From Chryseobacterium sp. W4I1 (GTDB taxonomy: Bacteria; Bacteroidota; Bacteroidia; Flavobacteriales; Weeksellaceae): 64,000 bases of DNA. This document shows positions 46,501-54,275 of this stretch, in pieces (within the stretch, counting starts at the first letter, position 1; every line of letters starts with the position of its first letter). The notes beneath the pieces were generated by a model. The model was not told the origin of the DNA. It made no database searches and was given only the letters and a program-made list of their open reading frames with translations. The translations under genes and the position numbers were made by a program. The stretch is taken from positions 1,240,001-1,304,000 of the forward strand of contig NZ_JAUSXQ010000001.1 of the NCBI RefSeq assembly GCF_030816115.1, given 5' to 3'.

Positions 46501-47110
46501 TTTTAAATTCTATGCTTTTATTGCCGTCTTCATCACTTATAGTATTTTTATACAGTTGGCTGGCTCCGTAAGTTCCTGACAATGTTATACCGGAAGAAGT
46601 GGCACCCGCAGAAGTAGCGATATATTTCTTTACTTCACCAGCTATATTGGTATCATAATCAAATTTTACGGGCTTTCCCGTCCAGTCGTTACCTACCTGA
46701 ATCTGTTGTTGGATTCTATCCAGTGGTGAACTTTCCAAGATCTTTTCTGAATAGATCTTTTCTGATCCGTAAATCCCAGGCTGGGTAGCATTGGCAAGGG
46801 GAGTAGGGGTAATGGCGCCATTCAGGGTTCCTGCCTGCGGAACGGGTAAGTAGTCATTTACCTGTCTCCCAAACTGGTCATATTCGATATGGGTAACAAC
46901 GTCTCTTCCAAGAGGTGATGCTTTTACGTTGACTATTTGTTTTGGTCTCCCGAGTCCATCAAAATATTGAACGGTTTCGGAGGTTTTAGTAGGGGTAGTT
47001 CCGTTGTAGTCTAAATAGGTTTTGGATTGGATATAGTTTTCTGTATTGGATACCTGTGCTTGTAGAGTACTCATGACCAAGAAGCCTATAGGAATAATTA
47101 TCTTTTTCAT
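43577..47110 (-). CDS. Rhs repeat polymorphic toxin with JAMM (JAB-like) tip
   Basis: The 1177-residue protein has a Sec signal ([16 protein letters not shown]) and a DUF6443-like start ([9 protein letters not shown]-type, here [14 protein letters not shown]). Many YD repeats follow, then the Rhs core end [49 protein letters not shown] (about residue 955). The 220-residue tip differs completely and carries H1084-S-H1086-P, then S1106-A-T-D1109, the HxH...SxxD metal site of JAMM peptidases (JAB-like toxin families). It would cleave isopeptide or peptide bonds. It is fourth-to-last in a secreted-toxin operon and overlaps its immunity candidate. Confidence 0.85.
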   Translation of the reverse strand: [1177 protein letters not shown]

Positions 47111-47115
47111 CGTTT

Positions 47116-50100
47116 TTAGTTTTTGTAATTGTATTTGAATTCCTTCAATACCTTTCCATTCATATCAATTATTTTTTCAAGCCTGCCTACTGAATCATAG
47201 ATATAATTTTCTCTGATACCAGAAGCAGGAGTGATACTTCTTACCCCTATCAACGGATCATAACTATAGGTAGTAATCAGATAATTAGGTAAGCTAGCCC
47301 TAAATGTTTCAAATACAGTTAATAAAGCTGTTTCATCATTATTAACTTCTGCTGATGCATCTGTATTAGATGCGTTTACAATAGCATCAATAAATGACTG
47401 TTGAATATCTGAAAGTTTTGCTCCTTCTATTTTGGCAATAGGCTGGGTTTTATTATACCCCCAGATGATAGTTACTGGAACTCCAATTCCAACCGTATCA
47501 GGATTTATAGTGTATTGAATAAGATTACCAACTCCGTCATATTTATTATAGATGACTTTTTTTTCCATAACACCGGATTGTAGATCTTTGCCAAGTAATT
47601 CATAGGGGAGAGGAAGGCCTCCTGTTTTTGAATCTGCATCAGCCTGAGATAATGGATATTTTTTTTCAACTTTGGAAATAGTCTGGCCATTCTTTTGTAG
47701 TTCAGTCTCCAATGGAATTCCAGTAATTCCTTTATCAAATAAATAAGGATTATTGCTGCCTTCTGAATACTTATAATTTATGATAGTAGTCTGGTCAGAA
47801 TTTATTAATTCATGCTTCTGAACTGATCCGAGATTATTATAAGAGAAGTGTTCTTTGGTCTCAATTACTTTATTGTTAAAATATTGTTTTGATATTGTAG
47901 AATCAATTTTATGAAATTCTGCCATCATAGGAGTCGCATAAAAATGATATTTTGCGATGCCATCGTATTCCCCCGTTGAAGCAATCAAAGGATCTTTTCC
48001 ACTCAATAAAAATTTCTTTTCAGCTCTAACACTGTAAAATTGATTAAAGGGCAATAGATTCTTATATTTATATGTAACAGATTCAATAATATTGTTACCT
48101 GCATCTTTAATTACTTTTTCCTCTAAAAGTCCATTAAGTTGATTTTTAATTACAGGAAAATAATCTGCTACAGTATTTTCTAAATTATTATAAAGATATT
48201 CTGTTTTTCCTTTTACCTGTGATGGATTATTAACATCCACTGTACTCTCTATAACTTTACTATAGCCCACCGCATCATACTCACCAGAAGAAATCTGATC
48301 GGTAATTGACCAAAAACTGTTATAGGAATAAGAGTCAGAACAGCTTGTTGCTTGTTCACAACTAAAGCAATAATAGTCCTTTTGCCTTAAAGGACTTATT
48401 CTATTTTGAAGAATACCTCTTCCATATTCATATTGTTTCCATTCGGATAAAATTCCTTGGCTGGAATAGTTTTTTAAGGATTTTATTCTAGGTCCATGGC
48501 CATAAGAAGTAAAATCACTACCTATATTTGGTTTTTTAACGATGGTAAAAGATGTCTGTATTCCTGCGGAATGGTAAATATCCGCCGCTTGATACATGCT
48601 GTTATCAATATTTAGTACCACTCTGTTTTTAATTGTAGGATCATTAGAACCAACAAGTTCAAATACTCCGTCAATTTGAAAATTATAGGCCTGGCTGAAA
48701 TCTGTAGCATTAGTAAGTTCACCAAATTTCCATTCTTTAATAACTTCTAATATAGTTTCTCCACCATCTGCATTCTTTTTTATTTTTAGTAATTTAATAT
48801 TTGCATTTGCATTAGCCATCTGATAATAGTTATATCTCTTAGACTGAGGGCCAGTAGGTCCACCATCAAATCCGCCTGAAAATTCAGCATGGAAATTTAA
48901 AGACCCTCCAATATCGTTTGAAAAATCATATATATTGTTTAATGGGCTATATCCTCCTATACCATTATTATTAAGGTGGATTGTCTCGGTGAGGTTGAAT
49001 ATCTGGTCGTGGCTGGGAATAAACTGATTATTAAAGGAATTAAGTTCATATTCATAGTCAGTATAACCCTTAGTAGGATATTCAATTCGTCTAAGCATAT
49101 AAGAGCTGACATAGTCTTTATTAGAATATCTGTTATTTCCTTCATAATACACAGGCACTCCCATAGCAGGAGTAAGATAAAATCCTAAATCTGGTAATAA
49201 ATTATTATTAGAGTGTCCATTATAATATCCCCAGAAATCTTTAGCAAAAGACACTTTTGGAGGCAATGTATTAGAAAGATAATAGTCAAATTTAAATTCG
49301 TTATTGCTATTTATCTTGTTACCGCTATTATCATAAGTAAAAGAGGAAACTTTATCCAGTTTTAACCTTTTACCCAATGCATCTTTCATCTGATTAAAGT
49401 TTTGCAGCTCGGTAATGACGGATGGAAAATCATCCTGATAAGGAAAATAGGTATAAATAAAATCTAATGATTTGAATTTTTTATTACTTCTTATATTTAT
49501 AAAGTCAATAGATTCAAGTCTTTTAAGATTGTTCCAACTGTATAGATTTATATCCTGTCTATCTCCAAGGTTAAAAATTATTTCTAGTTCATCTGTTTTA
49601 ATTTTCTTTAAAATTTTAACATTACTATTATGTAATGTAGCTTGTGCGGGCTCAAACTGATAATTTATTTTTCCATAGCACATATCAACAGGTCCTAAAC
49701 TATAGGCTGAAGTTCTAATATTTCTCTGCTGGGTAAAAGAATAAAAATTATAATTTGCATCCTGATACTCAAATGAGATCTGCTTGGTATTTGGCAATAC
49801 TATTTTACTGATTTTATAGCTTCTACTTGAAAATTCTTCTGATAAAGATGTCCCATTGTAGCTTAGAAATATTTCTTTTTGTCCAAAGTAATATTTTATT
49901 CCATTATTGTCGGTAGCTATAATTTGATCATTATAAACTTCAAATTTTATATTTTCACTTTTCTCCAACTGAACAATTTCACGGGTTTGAAGATTAATAA
50001 AAAAACTTCCACTGTGCCCAAAGAAATTAAATCTGAAAGTATCAACATCAGCATTTTTCCTATACACTATATCATTTACAACTGTATTTCCGTCAGAATT

Positions 50101-50601
50101 GTTTGGAGATGAAGGTGGGAAGCATCCAGGATTTTGTTGATTTCCGATAGTACACCAGTTATAGTCGACAAAGCCTCTTTGCTTTACAACTTTAAATCTT
50201 CCTGTTCCTCCCGGATATGCTTCAAGCCTGTTATAAAATGGTGTATATTCGTTTGGTGTTGCATAGCTTACGTCATTCTGATCTGCTTTCCCTTTAACAT
50301 CTTGATAGATTGTGCCTTCAGGCATCAGATCCCAGCCTAATCCCACCCATGTAGCCTGATCATCTACCTTAATACCTGAAGCATTATAATTCATCGTAAT
50401 AGGTAGTTCAAAACCTGATTCCTGAATTGTATAGATAGGAATATTAGTGTGTGCTACGCCTGTATATGTACCGACAGGAATATCTCCAAAACGTTTAAAC
50501 ATTGCCACTTCAGGTGAAGTAGGAAAGCTAACATTAATTTGATTTTGCGCGTTTAAGATAACTAAATTTAAAAGGCACAGTATACCAAATATCTTTTTCA
50601 T
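47116..50601 (-). CDS. Large secreted Rhs/YD-type partner protein
   Basis: The 1161-residue protein has a signal peptide (ILCLLNLVILNAQ) and a beta-sandwich start typical of Bacteroidota SpvB/Rhs-like proteins: FPTSPEVAMFKRFGDIPVGTYTGVAHTNIPIYTI, then ELPITMNYNASGIKVDDQATWVGLGWDL. A long, irregular beta-strand body follows. The end has YD motifs (ENYIYDSVGRLEKIIDMNGKVLKEFKYNY). It lacks the Rhs core end and a toxin tip. It is 5 nt upstream of the toxin gene, so it probably forms part of the shell or delivery complex. Confidence 0.75.
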   Translation of the reverse strand: MKKIFGILCLLNLVILNAQNQINVSFPTSPEVAMFKRFGDIPVGTYTGVAHTNIPIYTIQESGFELPITMNYNASGIKVDDQATWVGLGWDLMPEGTIYQDVKGKADQNDVSYATPNEYTPFYNRLEAYPGGTGRFKVVKQRGFVDYNWCTIGNQQNPGCFPPSSPNNSDGNTVVNDIVYRKNADVDTFRFNFFGHSGSFFINLQTREIVQLEKSENIKFEVYNDQIIATDNNGIKYYFGQKEIFLSYNGTSLSEEFSSRSYKISKIVLPNTKQISFEYQDANYNFYSFTQQRNIRTSAYSLGPVDMCYGKINYQFEPAQATLHNSNVKILKKIKTDELEIIFNLGDRQDINLYSWNNLKRLESIDFINIRSNKKFKSLDFIYTYFPYQDDFPSVITELQNFNQMKDALGKRLKLDKVSSFTYDNSGNKINSNNEFKFDYYLSNTLPPKVSFAKDFWGYYNGHSNNNLLPDLGFYLTPAMGVPVYYEGNNRYSNKDYVSSYMLRRIEYPTKGYTDYEYELNSFNNQFIPSHDQIFNLTETIHLNNNGIGGYSPLNNIYDFSNDIGGSLNFHAEFSGGFDGGPTGPQSKRYNYYQMANANANIKLLKIKKNADGGETILEVIKEWKFGELTNATDFSQAYNFQIDGVFELVGSNDPTIKNRVVLNIDNSMYQAADIYHSAGIQTSFTIVKKPNIGSDFTSYGHGPRIKSLKNYSSQGILSEWKQYEYGRGILQNRISPLRQKDYYCFSCEQATSCSDSYSYNSFWSITDQISSGEYDAVGYSKVIESTVDVNNPSQVKGKTEYLYNNLENTVADYFPVIKNQLNGLLEEKVIKDAGNNIIESVTYKYKNLLPFNQFYSVRAEKKFLLSGKDPLIASTGEYDGIAKYHFYATPMMAEFHKIDSTISKQYFNNKVIETKEHFSYNNLGSVQKHELINSDQTTIINYKYSEGSNNPYLFDKGITGIPLETELQKNGQTISKVEKKYPLSQADADSKTGGLPLPYELLGKDLQSGVMEKKVIYNKYDGVGNLIQYTINPDTVGIGVPVTIIWGYNKTQPIAKIEGAKLSDIQQSFIDAIVNASNTDASAEVNNDETALLTVFETFRASLPNYLITTYSYDPLIGVRSITPASGIRENYIYDSVGRLEKIIDMNGKVLKEFKYNYKN

Positions 50602-50611
50602 TATTTATATT

Positions 50612-52156
50612 TTATTTCTTAATTAATTTTGCGCTAGCTGTTTTATTCATATCCGTTTTTATAGTTACCAGATAAGCTCCCTGAATCAAATTCTGAGTAT
50701 TGATTTTGGTTACTTTATTCTTAGTTTTCACGGTCTGCAGCTGTCTACCTCCCATATCATACAATATAATGTCTGCTTCTTTAAAATCAAAACCTATTTC
50801 TACATAAGCATAATCTGATACAGGATTAGGATAGATTTTAATATCCTGTTTTTCAATCAGCTGATCAAGCTGCTTGTCTCCCAGCTTCACAATTTTCCAG
50901 TTTTCTTTTCCAAGTTCTTCTGCACTGGTTCCAGCTAGGATAATGGAGCCATCCCTGTTGAGTTTAATATCAGACAATCTTTCCTCACGTTTTCTGGATT
51001 CTCCTTTTACGTGTTTTCTCCACTGCTCATTGCCATCAGCACTGAGATAAAGCATCCAAAAAGTTTCATCATCAGTCTCAATTCTTCCTTCTGCCTGGGT
51101 ATAACCTCCTAATAAAATTCCTTTTGAAGATTGAGCATCTGCTGAATGAAGCACACTTGCTCCCATCAGGATATCTCTGTTCCCAAAATTGTAGGATTTC
51201 TGCCATATTTCTTCACCTCTTTCGTTTAAGGAAATCAACCACAAATCTGTTCCTTCTTCTATTTCAGCAGTCTTATTCCCTGATCTCTCGGATCTGGATT
51301 CGCCACCAATCAAATAGCCTGCTGATGTCAATGACAGTGTTCTGATGTGATCATCTCCTTTTCCACCAAAATTCTTTTCCCATTCTACTTTTCCATCTTT
51401 ACCCAGTTTGATGATCCAGTAGTCACCTTCGCCATAATTTTCGGTCTTTTTTGCTCCTCCAATATTGCTTCTGGAATAAATTCCCAACAAAGCTCCGCCA
51501 TCTTTCGTGGGGATCATTTTCTCTACTTCATCCAAGCCTTTTCCACCTAAAACAAATTGAGAAAGTTCTTTCCCGTTTTTATCGAGTTTTACAATCAGAA
51601 TATCTTTTGAACCATATCCTTTAGCTGAGTTCTGGACGTTTCCGGCTACAAAAAATCCAAGATCAGTTGCTTGGATAACAGATCTTGCTTCTTCATCGGA
51701 AGAAGTTCCGAGTGTTTTCTGCCATAATTCATCCCCGAATTCATTCAATCTGATGAGCCAGATGTCCGCTCCTCCTTTTGAATCTTCTTTTTTATCAAGA
51801 CCTTTTCCGGAATAAGAAGTTCCTGCGAGAAGAAATCCTCCTTCCTGGGTAGCAATGGAAGAAGAAAGATAGTCATGGTTATTTCCAGATATGTATTTTT
51901 TCCAGACCTCTTCGCCCCGCTGATTGAGCTTTACTAAATGGAAATCATAGCCATTGTTTTGTTTACCAGCTTCTGTCTGAAGTTTACCACTTTGAATGGA
52001 GCTTCCCGTGATCAGATACTGCTGATCTATTGTTGTGGTCACCTGGCTTAAGAAATCCTGTGTAGAGGATTTGATGTCTTTCTGCCATAATATTTCCTGA
52101 GCAGAAAACCCCAGAACCGTGCATAGAATACATGCACTGGAGTAGAATTTCTTCAT
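50612..52156 (-). CDS. T9SS-sorted beta-propeller-like protein
   Basis: The 514-residue protein begins with a signal peptide (SSACILCTVLGFSAQ). Repeats of about 55 residues follow, with GGDYWIIKL or ADIWLIRLNEFGDELWQK blocks, as in delta-60-type propellers. The C-terminal 75 residues form a type A T9SS sorting domain, starting IKIYPNPVSDYAYVEI and ending KLIKK. It would cross the outer membrane by the type IX system and stay on the surface. It heads the Rhs operon, 10 nt from the next gene. Confidence 0.85.
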   Translation of the reverse strand: MKKFYSSACILCTVLGFSAQEILWQKDIKSSTQDFLSQVTTTIDQQYLITGSSIQSGKLQTEAGKQNNGYDFHLVKLNQRGEEVWKKYISGNNHDYLSSSIATQEGGFLLAGTSYSGKGLDKKEDSKGGADIWLIRLNEFGDELWQKTLGTSSDEEARSVIQATDLGFFVAGNVQNSAKGYGSKDILIVKLDKNGKELSQFVLGGKGLDEVEKMIPTKDGGALLGIYSRSNIGGAKKTENYGEGDYWIIKLGKDGKVEWEKNFGGKGDDHIRTLSLTSAGYLIGGESRSERSGNKTAEIEEGTDLWLISLNERGEEIWQKSYNFGNRDILMGASVLHSADAQSSKGILLGGYTQAEGRIETDDETFWMLYLSADGNEQWRKHVKGESRKREERLSDIKLNRDGSIILAGTSAEELGKENWKIVKLGDKQLDQLIEKQDIKIYPNPVSDYAYVEIGFDFKEADIILYDMGGRQLQTVKTKNKVTKINTQNLIQGAYLVTIKTDMNKTASAKLIKK

Positions 52157-52198
52157 ATGTTTGTATATTGAGTTTTACGATTAGTTTAAATAAAGTTG

Positions 52199-52228
52199 CA
52201 AATTTAACACTTTTTAACGTACTTCAAA
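52199..52228 (-). promoter_or_regulatory. Promoter of the Rhs operon
   Basis: On the minus strand TAAATTTG (52199-52206) is a perfect -7 box with a TTTG element about 18 bp upstream (52225-52228), the consensus Bacteroidota spacing. It lies 43 nt before the ATG at 52156. Confidence 0.65.
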
Positions 52229-52513
52229 TCTCATTACAGAGATTTAATAGATAATTTATCTCTTGCCGGTGTTTTAATGTTTTACTATTGATACAACAAA
52301 GATATTCAGGCGAAACGACAGAACTTGTCGTATTATAATTTCTTTGATGTAATGTTTTATTGATTTAAAACATGAATACTTATTCTGGATCTAAAGAAGG
52401 TATTGCGCTACGCGGCATATAACAGACAGTCAATGCCAAGAGAAGCCGCAGCCTGCCACTTATCTGTAGAAAGCTCACTTCCTGATAACTTAATCTTAAT
52501 CTGAGATTGAATC
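52229..52513. other. Gene-free spacer between the Rhs operon and DUF3945
   Basis: Both flanking genes are read outward. Apart from the minus-strand promoter no feature can be supported; no SD-like site precedes the DUF3945 start. Confidence 0.35.
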
Positions 52514-53818
52514 ATGGAAAAAGAAAGAAACAATGAGCTAGATACTGTAGAAAAGTTAGGGGATACGCTGCTTGTCCTTCATCATAGCAGCAGTACCATA
52601 GGGCTAGTACAGGGTATTGACAAGGAAGGCAATCTTAAAGAGACTAAGCCTGAAGAAAAGCATGACGGGAATTTTGTCAGAATAGAACCAAAGGAAGATT
52701 CCTTTACCCGTTTCTTTGCTGACTTTTACCGGCAGCTCAAAAATCCCTCTGAGTTTTCATTTTTTAAGGTCACCGAATATGAAGCCGTTCAAACGGCTAA
52801 AGAACTACAGCAGTATGTTACGAATGCTTCGGAACATGAAAAGAAAGAACTCAGAGCATATGAAGTGTCCATAGATAGGATAGAAGCCCATCAAAATCAA
52901 TCTCTAACGAATAGGATGGCTGGTAAAGAAAAAACAGTCTCCTATCGCTACCAAGAAGAGCAGATTGATTGGAATGTGATGCGAAAGATCGGGCTTACTA
53001 AGGAAATGCTTAAGGAGATGGATGCGTTAGATCCCTTACTCAGGGGTTTTAAAACCCCTACGCTTATTCCGGTACGGATGGATCTGGGAACCGGAATTGC
53101 GACCATCCAAGTCAGGCTTTCCCTTAAAGAAACTTATACGGGAGGAGTTGGCGTCTACCTGCACGGTGTCCGTAAAGAGCCTGACCTGGATTCAGAGTTC
53201 CTGGGTCATCAGTTTACCCCGGAAGATAAAAGAAACCTTCTTGAAACCGGTAATATGGGAAGGGTAGTGGATCTGGTCTATCCCATTACCGGAGAAAAGA
53301 TTCCCTCACTCATCAGCAGGGACCGGCTTACCAACGAGCTGATTCCTTACCGGACAGAATATATCAGAATTCCTGAAGAGATAAAGGGAATAAAACTAAG
53401 CGATGATCAGAAGCAGATTCTCAGAGAAGGGAAAGCGTTATACCTTGAAAATATGCTTTCTACTAAAGGAAGACTATTTAATGCTTCGGTTCAGTTTAAT
53501 GCGGATAAGAGGTATGTAGAGTTTTTGTTTAAGAAAAATGTCAAGAGCTTGACTATTGATGATCTGAAAGACCGGATTAAGGCAGAGGTTCCCGCAATGT
53601 TCAGAGGAAAAAAGCTTAAGGTCTGGCAACTGGAAAAACTAAAAGCAGGCGATACCGCATATATTGATGGACTGGCAGACAGGAACGGGAAGAAGTATCA
53701 GGGGTATGTAAGGTTTGATAAGGAAGTGGGCAAGCTTGAGTTTTCGTTTAAGAATATATGGAAGAATGAGGAAAATCTTAAGAAGATTTCCGGCAAATCG
53801 AAAGGGAGGAAGTTGTGA
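52514..53818 (+). CDS. DUF3945/DUF4099 protein, longer paralogue
   Basis: The 434-residue protein has about 135 extra N-terminal residues (LVLHHSSSTIGLVQGIDKEGNLKETKP and a helical FFADFYRQLKNPSEFSFF block). The same modules as at 23174 follow: EEQIDWNVMRKIGLTKEMLKEMDALDPLLRGFKT and two DUF3945 strand blocks (ALYLENMLSTKGRLFNASVQFNADKRYVEFLF). It lacks a topB neighbour here. The family marks conjugative elements, so an integrated remnant is likely. Confidence 0.8.
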   Translation: MEKERNNELDTVEKLGDTLLVLHHSSSTIGLVQGIDKEGNLKETKPEEKHDGNFVRIEPKEDSFTRFFADFYRQLKNPSEFSFFKVTEYEAVQTAKELQQYVTNASEHEKKELRAYEVSIDRIEAHQNQSLTNRMAGKEKTVSYRYQEEQIDWNVMRKIGLTKEMLKEMDALDPLLRGFKTPTLIPVRMDLGTGIATIQVRLSLKETYTGGVGVYLHGVRKEPDLDSEFLGHQFTPEDKRNLLETGNMGRVVDLVYPITGEKIPSLISRDRLTNELIPYRTEYIRIPEEIKGIKLSDDQKQILREGKALYLENMLSTKGRLFNASVQFNADKRYVEFLFKKNVKSLTIDDLKDRIKAEVPAMFRGKKLKVWQLEKLKAGDTAYIDGLADRNGKKYQGYVRFDKEVGKLEFSFKNIWKNEENLKKISGKSKGRKL

Positions 53819-53892
53819 GGAGGAATTTTCAATTTATATTTTATTACGACACATTCTGTCGCATTACCGTTATAGCTTTGAAAAAATATATT

Positions 53893-54162
53893 ATGAAACT
53901 TAAAGCGACTATAAGGGAAGAAATTCATCCAGATGATAAAAGTGTCATCGTAGAATTTCGGGGTGATGAAAATAAACGGCATTTCGAGTTGAACTGTACA
54001 TTCGATCCGTATCAACAAGGGCTTCGCAAATGGGATACCTGGGAGTTTAAAATACGCCTTGAATCAGAAATATTTATAGACCCTAAGACAGAGGTTAAAT
54101 CTTATTTTACCCATTTATTCTGCGATCAGGTCACCGAAGTAAATTCACCCTATATTAAATAA
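53893..54162 (+). CDS. Hypothetical protein, 89 aa
   Basis: I use ATG 53893 (MKLKATIREEIHPDDKSVIVEFRG) rather than the earlier frame start inside the DUF3945 stop. The product is a beta-rich soluble protein with DPYQQGLRKWDTWEFKIRLESE. Family unknown. It follows DUF3945 by 74 nt and ends at a hairpin terminator. Confidence 0.55.
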   Translation: MKLKATIREEIHPDDKSVIVEFRGDENKRHFELNCTFDPYQQGLRKWDTWEFKIRLESEIFIDPKTEVKSYFTHLFCDQVTEVNSPYIK

Positions 54163-54164
54163 AA

Positions 54165-54192
54165 AGAGCCTATCTGTGGATAGATAAGCTCT
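54165..54192. terminator. Terminator-like hairpin
   Basis: AGAGC and TATCT pair with AGATA and GCTCT around GTGGAT with single bulged bases. Located 2 nt after the small gene's stop and before a convergent helicase, it probably ends both transcripts. Confidence 0.5.
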
Positions 54193-54275
54193 AAAACAAA
54201 AATAGTTGAAGTAAAATTCAACTCCGTAAAAGTATACTAAAAGTTCATTATTAAGGATATTCTTGTATGGGTAGT

